Source of the DNA: an uncultured bacterium
GTDB taxonomy: Bacteria > Bacteroidota > Bacteroidia > Bacteroidales > CAIXTV01
DNA: 41,093 nucleotides
Direction of reading: 5' to 3'
Assembly: GCA_903922465.1 (NCBI GenBank)
Contig: CAIXTV010000289.1
Location: forward strand, 1 to 41,093
Made by a program: the position numbers and the translations under genes. The notes below the pieces were generated by a model, which was not told where the DNA came from, made no database searches, and worked only from the letters and a program-made list of their open reading frames with translations. Positions 25,701 through 34,000 of this stretch are shown one piece after another. Every line of letters begins with the position of its first letter. Position 1 is the first letter of the stretch.

Positions 25701-26642
25701 AGTAGTAATTGTATTGTCTGGCGCTGTTGTTGAATTTGCCTGAACAGTTATACGTTTCTTCAGTCCAATCCCAGGATCCGTATTAATGAAATAGTAGGCA
25801 TTATCAGAATAAATATTTTGTGCATGCGCGAACGTTTTTCCTATCGAATCATATTTCCATACGTTTGCACCTTTTCCATAAAACAAAATATAATCCTGAG
25901 GATCAAAACTCCCATCATTCCCATCCACAATCTGAATCGCATTTTCCTGTAAATCATCATAACGTGTGGCCGAATTCAATTCAGGTAACATTCCCCCTCC
26001 ATTTCCAAACAGCGCAATATTTTGAGGCAATACGGAACTAACATCAACATTCATTTTCTCTAAATCACTATACGTAATCTTATAAATCCCCGTTGTCTTA
26101 ACTCCAATTTTATACCAATTCCCACTCGAAAGCACTGAGTTTTGTTTGCTCGGTTTTTTCATTTTCGGGACATATTGCGTTGGAGTCATTCGTATATTAA
26201 GATCAAAAGCCACCAATTTTTCCACCTTTCCCGAAAAATCATTCTTTCTTAATGGCAAAATAGTGATATATATATACGGTATACCCCTTTCCTTATAAAT
26301 TTTCTGATTAATAGAAATTTCTTTTGTTATGAGTTCAGCATTCGCAATTGCGCTAATTTCCTCAGAGCTTAACTCAGCATAAACTGCATTTTGCACTTCA
26401 ACATTTGCGGTTTGATTTTCTCCCGTTATTTTAACCCTTTCGAAGAATAATGGCAGCAAACCATAAGGATTATCATTAATCGAATTCTCAAATGCAAGAA
26501 AATTAATTTTATTATTCTCATTCATTTTCATTACCTTAGGGGTCTGCCACGAAATTTTTCTCGAAAATTTCATATCCTGACCAAAGATATTCATTGTTAT
26601 CGTCGTCAATATAAGTAAAATGGATAATTTGAGGATTTTCAT
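22773..26642 (-). CDS. porU: T9SS C-terminal signal peptidase/sortase PorU
   Basis: PorU is the gingipain-like (C25) cysteine protease at the cell surface that removes T9SS C-terminal signals and couples cargo to anionic LPS or an equivalent. The 1289-residue protein has a Sec signal (ILLILTTITMNIFGQ) and a long N-terminal region with the PorU-typical SGNWYKIGVKTTGIYKITYSDLEKM near residues 170-195. The C25 catalytic domain has His798 in NYTGHGGELGW and Cys832 in ATCEFSRFD. The C-terminus resembles a sorting domain (LNYPNPFTTKTSF, GVYFYKLRVKNQDGKYAEKLEKLVILK), as known for PorU, which is itself a T9SS substrate. Length and motifs are complete. It diverges from the PorP/SprF gene across a 219-base gap. 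Confidence 0.96.
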   Translation of the reverse strand: MKILKLSILLILTTITMNIFGQDMKFSRKISWQTPKVMKMNENNKINFLAFENSINDNPYGLLPLFFERVKITGENQTANVEVQNAVYAELSSEEISAIANAELITKEISINQKIYKERGIPYIYITILPLRKNDFSGKVEKLVAFDLNIRMTPTQYVPKMKKPSKQNSVLSSGNWYKIGVKTTGIYKITYSDLEKMNVDVSSVLPQNIALFGNGGGMLPELNSATRYDDLQENAIQIVDGNDGSFDPQDYILFYGKGANVWKYDSIGKTFAHAQNIYSDNAYYFINTDPGIGLKKRITVQANSTTAPDNTITTFPDYSYWERDLVNLINSGKEWYGETFDIVTNYSYPFNFPDINNSQKVLVKASLAARSTIQSSFTITTGSTTYTPSIAAVSASYTDTYAYTATDTFSFVPTTPLINLGVTYSKPLSSSIGWLNYLELNVLRNLNFAGSQMSFRNFNSTLNGSYCKYNIGNATTSLKVWDVSDIFNVKSQEVSLTGNTLSFNLLMEKPQEFIAFNGSLLNSVETVGKVENQNLHSKKDYDMVIVSHPLFLSESQQIASLHEQQQNLSVLIITPDQIYNEYSSGAQDITAIRDFLKQMYDNSIAAKKIKYLLLFGDGSYDPKKRIASNTNLVPTYEANNSLHPALSFVTDDYFGLFDDNEGPDANGALDLGIGRFPFTSKEEADGLVNKILRYSSPVDLTVQSGGCSNYGNLVSNFGDWRNVTCFVADDEDGDLHITDADHLATFVKTNYKQVNVDKIYFDSYKQLSTPGGQRYPDVTDAINQRVNKGAFIVNYTGHGGELGWSHERVLEVSDINKWANTNNIPMFITATCEFSRFDNPGLNSAGELVLTNANGGGISLFTTTRLAFSNSNFSLNLSLYSYLYHKNTDGKYYTMSDVLYRAKNDNGNNLYIRNFVLLGDPALIPAYPKENVATTFVNGQPANLANDTLRALSKVTISGIIQDANGNKITDFNGTVFPQVYDKPLNITTLSNDGANSPPFNFSLQKNILYKGKARVQNGDFSFSFIVPKDIAYQFGIGRISYYAKNDTYDATGYYEKVVVGGIDTNQITDVAGPTIKLFLNNTKFVNGGITSENPLLLVNVIDSGGVNTIGNGIGHDLTATLDNVTNKPYVLNDYYEADLDSYQKGLIRYPFYSLANGAHNLKVKVWDVYNNSSEAYLDFVVAESAELSLKHVLNYPNPFTTKTSFYFEHNQPCCYLEVMIQIFTISGKLIKTIETVVSTDGFRNEPIAWDGRDDFGDNIGRGVYFYKLRVKNQDGKYAEKLEKLVILK

Positions 26643-26861
26643 TTTTAAATGTATTTATTTACTTTGCAAAAATCGTAAAAATAGAATCGTTTGAAACATT
26701 ACAAGATTATATAAGTATAAAAGTATGTTTTCAACAATTACTTGATACCAAAACGTAAATGAAAAAAAATTATTGTTGTTTAAAATAAAAAAGCCAATTT
26801 AAAAAAATAATTTGTAATATTGTCTTCTAAATGAAATCATCAAAATTAAGACTAAAACAAT

Positions 26862-27851
26862 ATGATTAAAAAGTTAGTAATAGTTTTCTTTGCTATTTTC
26901 CTATTGCTTGGAGAGAAACAAGTTTTCGCTCAAGACCCTGAGTTCTCGCAGTTTTACGCAAACCCATTGTATCTTAATCCCGCTTTTGCAGGTGCCAGTG
27001 TCTGTCCAAGAATCATCCTTAACTACAGGAATCAATGGCCATCAATTTCGGGTACTTTTGTCACTTACGACGCTTCTTTCGACCAACATATCGATAAAAT
27101 TGCAGGTGGAGTCGGCGTAATGTTCATGGGAGACCGTCAAGGGGAAGGAGTTATCAACACTTATAATTTAAGTGCTATGTATTCCTATCGTCTCGATTTA
27201 AGTCGTAAATGGGCACTCAAGGCAGCCCTTCAAGCTACCTACGCTCAGAAATCTCTCGATTGGGATAAACTGAGTTTTGGCGACCAAATTCATCCTCGTT
27301 ATGGATTTGTCTTTAATTCTTCTGAAACCAAGCCCGGTAGCCTCACTAAAGGTTATGCTGATTTCTCTTCAGGAGTTATTTTATATAGCGAAGACCTTTT
27401 TGCCGGTGTCGCCGTCCATCACATGACTGAACCCCAAGAAGGCTTCATCAGCATCAGTCATTTACCTGTTAAATTAACCATACACGCAGGGGGTGTTATT
27501 GGTTTAAGAAAGAAAAACACCAGAGGTAGAACCATCGAAGACCCTACCATTTCTCCTAACATTATTTATCAACAACAATTAAACTTCCATCAGCTCGATT
27601 ATGGCTTTTATTTAAATAAATATCCTTTTGTTGGTGGAGTTTGGTATCGTCAAAACTTCGAAAGCTCCGATGCTTTCATTGTTTTGTTCGGAATTATGTA
27701 CGATTTCTTTAAATTTGGTTATTCTTACGACCTCACAGTTTCCAAACTAACCAATGTTACAGGTGGCGCCCATGAAGTTTCTGTAGCATTCCAATTAAAA
27801 TGCCCTGATAAAAGAAGAAGAATTAAATCAATTTCTTGCCCTTCTTTCTAG
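26862..27851 (+). CDS. PorP/SprF-family T9SS outer-membrane protein
   Basis: This 329-residue protein has a Sec signal ending VFAQ (residue 24) and then the family's hallmark start DPEFSQFYANPLYLNPAFAGASVCPRI. NYRNQWPSISGTFVTYDASFDQHI, GVGVMFMGDRQGEGVINTYNLSAMYSY and a series of barrel strands (DFSSGVILYSEDLFAGVAVHH, KFGYSYDLTVSKL) follow. Family members include PorP, a core T9SS subunit, and SprF, which is paired with the adhesin SprB. Many genomes carry several, each linked to a particular large type B cargo. Here it stands beside gldJ rather than a cargo gene, so whether it is core PorP or a specialised SprF cannot be settled from sequence alone. The 43-base gap to gldJ suggests one operon. 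Confidence 0.93.
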   Translation: MIKKLVIVFFAIFLLLGEKQVFAQDPEFSQFYANPLYLNPAFAGASVCPRIILNYRNQWPSISGTFVTYDASFDQHIDKIAGGVGVMFMGDRQGEGVINTYNLSAMYSYRLDLSRKWALKAALQATYAQKSLDWDKLSFGDQIHPRYGFVFNSSETKPGSLTKGYADFSSGVILYSEDLFAGVAVHHMTEPQEGFISISHLPVKLTIHAGGVIGLRKKNTRGRTIEDPTISPNIIYQQQLNFHQLDYGFYLNKYPFVGGVWYRQNFESSDAFIVLFGIMYDFFKFGYSYDLTVSKLTNVTGGAHEVSVAFQLKCPDKRRRIKSISCPSF

Positions 27852-27894
27852 TAATTATATTAATTTTCAAACTCAAAAAAACAGAAAAATCACA

Positions 27895-29367
27895 ATGATA
27901 CGAATCAGTAAAATAATCAGCGGATTAATACTCTTAATAGTTGTCAGCTTCTTTTCATCCTGTAAAAAACCTACCTCAAGTGCTACAGGATGGGAATATA
28001 ACAACTCTAAGAATGGCGGATTTCAAGTCGCTCCTTTCGAAGATCAGGCTACCGGACCTGGCCTTATCCTCATCGAAGGCGGTACTTTTGTGCAAGGTCG
28101 CACCGAACAAGACCTAAAATGGGAATGGGACAACATCCCTCGCAGAGTTACTGTCTCATCTTTTTATATGGATGAAACCGAAGTGAAAAATTTAGATTAC
28201 CTCGAATATCTTTATTGGCTAGGACGTGTATATGGCACCGATTATCCCGATGTTTATAAAAAAGCTTTACCCGATACCCTTTGCTGGAGAAATAAACTCG
28301 AATACAACGAACCTCTTGTTCAATACTATTTACGTCATCCTTCCTATAGAGAATATCCTGTTGTTGGCGTTTCCTGGAATCAGGCTAAAGATTACTGCGC
28401 TTGGAGAACCGATAGAGTTAACGAGAAAATCCTCATCGAAAATGGGGTTCTAAAATGGGATCCCGATCAGTTAAACGAAAACAACTTCAACACCTTCGCT
28501 TATCTTTCTGGTCAATACGAAGGCGTTGTTAATCAAGATTTAGTCGATTTAAACCCTAATGGTTCAGGCACACGAAAAGTAAAACTAGAAGATGGCATCT
28601 TCCTACCCGAATATCGCCTACCAACCGAATCTGAATGGGAATTCGCTTCTCTTGGCTTAATCGGAAACACACTTTACGAAAGAATTATTGAAAGAAGAAT
28701 TTATCCTTGGAACGGTCACATTACCCGCACCGATGACAGGAAAGCCTATGGCGATTTTGTTGCCAACTTCAAAAGAGGTCGCGGCGACAACATGGGGGTG
28801 GCTGGAAATCTTAACGACGCTGCCGATATCTCTGCACCTGTTTATTCGTATTGGCCTAACGATTATGGCCTCTATAATATGGCTGGCAATGTTTCCGAAT
28901 GGGTTATGGATGTCTATCGACCTCTAACCTTCGAAGACGCTTCCGATTTCCGTTCTTTCAGAGGTAATGTTTACCAAACCTACAAAAAAGACGAAGAAGG
29001 AGCCATTGCTGAGAAGGACAGTTTAGGAAGAATTATCATGACTGACGTAAATGTCAAAGAAAACTTAAACCGTAGAAACTATCGCAAAGCCGATAACATT
29101 AACTTCTTAGATGGTGATGCCGGCTCTACAACATTAGGTGCTTGGGAAACCCTTACCGACTCTAATCAAACAGTTAACATGTATCAATACGAAAAAACTT
29201 CCATGGTGAACGACAAAGCCAGAGTTTACAAAGGCGGTTCATGGAAAGACAGAGCTTACTATATGAGTCCCGGCGTTAGACGTTTCCTCGACGAAAATCA
29301 ATCTACCGATTACATCGGATTCCGATGCGCTATGGCAAGGCTCGGTTCCCCGGTAGCTAAGAATTAA
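27895..29367 (+). CDS. gldJ: Gliding motility/T9SS lipoprotein GldJ
   Basis: GldJ is an outer-membrane lipoprotein with an FGE-sulfatase (SUMF1) fold needed for gliding and for stability of GldK in Flavobacterium. The 490-residue protein has a lipoprotein signal with Cys23 (VVSFFSSC). It then has TGWEYNNSKNGGFQVAPFEDQATGPGLILIEGGTFVQG, the GldJ-specific RRVTVSSFYMDETEVKN and YPVVGVSWNQAKDYCAWRT, and the SUMF1 core RLPTESEWEFA, GLYNMAGNVSEWVMDVYRP and VYKGGSWKDRAYYMSPGVRRFL...GFRCA. Only one of the two catalytic Cys of true formylglycine enzymes is visible at the C-terminal site, so it is most likely non-enzymatic. PorU, PorV and GldJ genes are also neighbours in F. johnsoniae. A terminator follows the gene. 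Confidence 0.93.
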   Translation: MIRISKIISGLILLIVVSFFSSCKKPTSSATGWEYNNSKNGGFQVAPFEDQATGPGLILIEGGTFVQGRTEQDLKWEWDNIPRRVTVSSFYMDETEVKNLDYLEYLYWLGRVYGTDYPDVYKKALPDTLCWRNKLEYNEPLVQYYLRHPSYREYPVVGVSWNQAKDYCAWRTDRVNEKILIENGVLKWDPDQLNENNFNTFAYLSGQYEGVVNQDLVDLNPNGSGTRKVKLEDGIFLPEYRLPTESEWEFASLGLIGNTLYERIIERRIYPWNGHITRTDDRKAYGDFVANFKRGRGDNMGVAGNLNDAADISAPVYSYWPNDYGLYNMAGNVSEWVMDVYRPLTFEDASDFRSFRGNVYQTYKKDEEGAIAEKDSLGRIIMTDVNVKENLNRRNYRKADNINFLDGDAGSTTLGAWETLTDSNQTVNMYQYEKTSMVNDKARVYKGGSWKDRAYYMSPGVRRFLDENQSTDYIGFRCAMARLGSPVAKN

Positions 29368-29374
29368 AAATACT

Positions 29375-29400
29375 AAAACCGCTTTCAAGCGGTTTTTTTT
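29375..29400 (+). terminator. Rho-independent terminator after gldJ
   Basis: CCGCT pairs with AGCGG around a TTCA loop, extended by AAAA and TTTT arms, and ends in a run of eight T. Confidence 0.9.
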
Positions 29401-29431
29401 ATGCCTTTTATTTCCTTTAATATTATCAATA

Positions 29432-30931
29432 CTATTTAAATTCATCAATCTTTTTCCTTAGCCAAGCGCTTATTAAAGTATTTTCCAGAAAGAAAATCGA
29501 TTTTGAATCTTTCTTATCAATATTGTTTACTTTAATTATTATCTCCTCAAATAGCAATTTGATTTTTTTATCCTCAGTTTCCTTACAAATATCGGAAAAG
29601 AAATTAATAATTGCGATATATATTTTATTTTGAAACATAAAATCACTTTTCCTTTTATAAGATCGAATAAGACATTCAATATTATCGAGTGAGTTTATCT
29701 CATAAAAAATAGCCAATCCTAAAACATTCAAACCTGGATCAATATCAGTTCTTATATCATCAAACTCTTTATTGTTTTTAATAGAGTTGTAACAATGCAA
29801 TGCTTTCTTAATTTTACCAATACAAAGATATATCTGACATAAGTTAGCTAAAAATATTTTCCTAATACTCGGCTTTACAGATTCAGTGAGAATCTCGGAT
29901 TGCAAATCTTCCGATTTAATGCTCGCTTCAACAAACTCCTCAATGTGGGTTAAAAAAGCAATAACATTGTTTTTAACAGTAAAATAATTTGTCATCACAG
30001 AAATGCTTCTTGCTTTTATCAGCATTGAATTTACAACATTTTCGGCTTTCTTATCTAACACCCATAATAAATCTTTATCATGGGTAAATACACTTATGGT
30101 GATTCCAATATTAATATGCCATAAATAGTCTTCCGAATTAATGAAGGTATCATTGAATTTTTCGTATAAACTCAAATATATTTCAAAGCTTGATTTTGCT
30201 TTATAATATTCATTTATCATCAGATAACTATAATATTCAATGAATTTTTCCTGTAAAACAATAAAACTTGGCTTTTCTTCAAGTTCAAGCTTAGTGCTAA
30301 CTATTTTGGAGTTTATTTTTTTTATTATCTGTTTTTTTTCTTTCTCTGGATAACAACCATCTGTCACATTTAGCCTCCTTAATACATAAATCATTTCTTG
30401 ATTTTGTTGAACCCTGCTATAACTTTCGAGCAAGGATTTTTGAGTAAAAAGGTTCATTGTTCTTATTTCTTCATAACCTTTATAATTATCGCTATCTAAT
30501 GCTAAAAATTGTTGTTCAGCCATAAATTGAAGTTGAAACAAAAAATAGCCCTCTTTACTTGCTTTTTCAATGGCTGTTTTAATTAATTTGTTTGCCTTTG
30601 AAAACAATTTCTTTTTTCTTAAAATTCTTATTTGAAATAATAAGCTATACAATTTCTGTTCTGTTGTTGCATCTGCATAATACAACTCCAATGTTTTAAA
30701 TAAATAATCCAGAAGAGTTTGTTTGCAATGTTTAACTGTTATTTTGCTAATTTTCTTAACAGCAAGTATCATTTTATTCTCATCATATTCTGATTGAGAA
30801 TTTAAATAATCAAACAAATCTTCATTTATCGACGCTCCAGATTCTTTATGAAAACAACGCTTTATAAATGCTTTTTCATGCGAATCTAAGGATTTAACAA
30901 GTTTAAATATGTCGTCCGATGGTTTTTTCAT
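29432..30931 (-). CDS. Large all-helical hypothetical protein
   Basis: I do not recognise the family. The 499 residues are Lys/Glu/Ile-rich and look almost entirely alpha-helical, with paired helices spaced like TPR or TPR-related solenoids (for example KLYSLLFQIRILRKKKLFSK, ANLCQIYLCIGKIKKALHCY, NKIYIAIINFFSDICKE). There is no signal peptide and no membrane segment, so it should be cytoplasmic. The opening KPSDDIFKLVKSLDSHEKAFIKRCF is distinctive and may mark a Bacteroidota-specific group. It is more AT-rich than the T9SS genes beside it. It diverges from a giant T9SS cargo gene over 135 bases, and its predicted promoter would put the transcript start at or near the ATG. Confidence 0.85.
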   Translation of the reverse strand: MKKPSDDIFKLVKSLDSHEKAFIKRCFHKESGASINEDLFDYLNSQSEYDENKMILAVKKISKITVKHCKQTLLDYLFKTLELYYADATTEQKLYSLLFQIRILRKKKLFSKANKLIKTAIEKASKEGYFLFQLQFMAEQQFLALDSDNYKGYEEIRTMNLFTQKSLLESYSRVQQNQEMIYVLRRLNVTDGCYPEKEKKQIIKKINSKIVSTKLELEEKPSFIVLQEKFIEYYSYLMINEYYKAKSSFEIYLSLYEKFNDTFINSEDYLWHINIGITISVFTHDKDLLWVLDKKAENVVNSMLIKARSISVMTNYFTVKNNVIAFLTHIEEFVEASIKSEDLQSEILTESVKPSIRKIFLANLCQIYLCIGKIKKALHCYNSIKNNKEFDDIRTDIDPGLNVLGLAIFYEINSLDNIECLIRSYKRKSDFMFQNKIYIAIINFFSDICKETEDKKIKLLFEEIIIKVNNIDKKDSKSIFFLENTLISAWLRKKIDEFK

Positions 30932-30936
30932 TTCAG

Positions 30937-30944
30937 CAAAAATA
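30937..30944 (-). promoter_or_regulatory. -7 element very close to the start of the helical protein gene
   Basis: The minus strand reads TATTTTTG, matching TAnnTTTG, only five bases before the ATG at 30931. If used, the mRNA would be leaderless or nearly so. No TTTG stands at the -33 distance. Confidence 0.45.
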
Positions 30945-30965
30945 CAAAAAATATTTCAATATCAT

Positions 30966-31023
30966 TCATCCTACTTTTGAGCAAATTTGGTTTGGAATAA
31001 TATACAATGCCATACTATCTTTG
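30966..31023 (+). promoter_or_regulatory. Promoter with conserved upstream block, giant type B cargo gene
   Basis: TTTG (30991-30994) and TATCTTTG (31016-31023) are 21 bases apart, a full match to the Bacteroidota promoter, with the ATG 43 bases further. Just upstream, overlapping the -33, is a block (30966-30995) reading TCATCCTACTTTTG, three free bases, then AAATTTGGTTTGG. The same block stands in the same position before the gene at 35102. Confidence 0.75.
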
Positions 31024-31066
31024 CGCTAAAGTTTTAATCTTAAGAAACATTTCATTTTAATTATTC

Positions 31067-34000
31067 ATGAAATCAATAATAACATTTCAAATATCTTTAA
31101 TAGTCATGCTATTATTGAGCCTTAGTAATCTCGAAGGCCAAGTCATGTTTTCCTCCGAACCCGGATTTAATTCAAAGCAATTTAATGTAAAAAAGAATGT
31201 TCACATTATTTCCACAGGTGATATATTTGGAAAACGTGTATTTGTGAAAAATAAAGGACAGTTTGATAATATTCTCCCTAATAAAAAATCTGTTGAATAC
31301 GCATACACGAATGGTGATGAGCAAGTTTACTTTAATAAATCAGGAGTAACTTATTTTTTGCAAAAGCATTTTCCTCTGACTGAAGAACAAATGGAAAAAA
31401 TGGAGGATGGCAAGAAACTTATTCAAAAACCAACCCTAAAAGCCTTTGTTAATGTAATCTGGGAAAATTCAAATCAAAACATTGAGATTTTGGTAAGTGA
31501 TCAACAACCTTTTTATCATTCATTTGGTGAAGAGCAATATAAATCGGAATGCTATAAAAAAATAACCTATAAAAACGTTTATAATCATATCGATATTGAA
31601 TATGTATTTACAAACGAAAAAGACATTGGCATAGAGTATAATGTTATTCTGAGACCAGGAGCCAATGTTAATGATATAAAAATAAAATATTCAGGTGACG
31701 TTAAAAAAGTATATTTAAAAAGAGGGAATGTTGTGATTAAAACATCAGTTTCCAATATTACAGAATATGCTCCTATTAGTTTTCAAAACAAGGGAAAAAT
31801 TGAATCTAATTTTACCGTAGAGAATAATATAATTTCCTTTAATTTGCCTAATGGTTATGATATTTCAGAGGATTTAATAATTGATCCCTGGGTTGTAAAT
31901 TTAGCATTGCCTACGACCAATATTGGTTTTGATGTGGACTTTGATAATGCCGGCAACTATTATGTTTATGGAGGTAGTGGACCTTATTTAGTATCGAAAT
32001 ATACCGCAGCCGGGGCTTTAGTATGGACATTTAATGGTGTAGTTACAACTCCTGCATGGAACTCTTCCGGAACTAACACAGCTTGTCCAGGGAATTTTGT
32101 TGTTGATAAAATAGCGGGGAAAACTTACATAGGACAAGGCGTTGAGCAAACATTAGGTTGTAGGGTCATTAGAATAAATGCGCTCGGGGTTTATGATAAT
32201 TTTATTAGTACTGCCAATATTAATTTCACTGAACTTTCAGACATGAGTTTTTATGGTGGTTGTACAGGTGTTGCGAAAGTCATTATTATTGGTGGCGGAC
32301 CAGGTGCACCTTCAAAAACAGGAGGGATATTAAATGTTACAACTGGAGCAATTACTTATAATAGTGTTGTCGGCTCAGTGCTTGCTAGGCAAGATGCTAT
32401 GTCTCATGCCCTCGACCCGAATGGAAATAGCTATATTACAACTGCAAGCCCTTCAGAACCTTTGCTTAATCATAAAATCCTAAAGATAAATTCTACTTTT
32501 AATGGTAATATTTGGAATCAGCCTAGACTTGCCACTTTGTATGAAGGTTCAAATAAATCATATCCTGGTTTTGGGGGTGGGGGAGGTCAAGCTATTGGCT
32601 TTAATGCTTTAGCAGCAAGTACAAACTATTTATATTATTATGATGGATTAAATTTGGCAGCCTATAATACCACAACCGGTACTTTCATTAGTTCAATCAC
32701 TACTGGATTGACAATAAGAAGTCAAGGTGGAGTTGCTGTTGACGATTGTAACAATGTTTATGTTGGTGGTGTTGATGCAATTAAATGCTATACTTTTAAC
32801 GGAACAAATTTTATTACCTCAGGAGATATTCAACTAGGCTTAACTACTATAAATAAAAATGTAACTGATATTAAATTTAATTCGACCACAAATGAATTAT
32901 ATGTTTGTGGTACTGGCTTTGGAGGAATTGTTAGTGCAACTTACAGCGCTTCTTGTCCTACCGTAATAAATTCACTAATTGAGCCTACTTTTGCTGCTTT
33001 GGGTCCTTTTTGTGTTGGGGCAACACCAGGCGTTTTACCAAGTACTTCTTCAAATGGAATTATTGGTACATGGAGTCCAGCTACGATTTCAACTACTTCA
33101 GCTGGAACCTTTGTATACACATTTACTCCAAATGCTGGTCAATGCGCAGATACTGCAAGCATGAATGTCACCATCAGTTCAAGCTTTACACCAACTTTTA
33201 CGGCTTTAGGTCCTTATTGTGTGGGTGCAACCCCTGGTACTCTCCCTATTATTTCTACAAATAGTATTACAGGTACATGGAATCCTGCAAGTATTTCTAC
33301 CTCTACAGTTGGAGCTACTATTTACACCTTTACTCCAAATGCCGGGCAATGTGCCACTACAACCACAATGAGTATAAGTATAACAAATAGTATTACCCCC
33401 ACCTTTACAGCAATGGGTCCTTATTGTTTAGGATCGACACCAACAGGAGTTTTACCAACAACCTCCAACAATAGCATTACAGGAACGTGGAGCCCCGCTA
33501 TTATATCAACATCTACTCCAGGGACTTCTGTTTATACTTTTACCCCGAATGCAGGACAATGTGCTACTCCCTCAAATATGAGTATTACAGTCAGTTCAAC
33601 AATTACTCCTACTTTCAATCCATTGGGACAATTTTGTGTTGGAGCAACTCCGGGAATTTTACCAGCAACCTCAACCAATAGTATTACAGGTAATTGGAGT
33701 CCTGCATCCATTTCTACAACAACAATTGGAACTTTTGTTTATACTTTTACCTCAGATACAGGTCAATGTGCGAACAATACTTCTATGAATATAACAATAA
33801 ACGCCTTACCAACTATTATAGCTTCTGCATCACCTTCTTCAATATGTAATGGACAAGCATCAACTTTAACTGCCACCGGAGCTGATACTTATGTTTGGAT
33901 GCCTGGAAATTTAATTGGTGCAATGGTCAGTGTTTCTCCAACAACAACAACAACAACATATTTAGTTGTAGGGACTTCGTTGGGAGGATGTCAGGATAGT

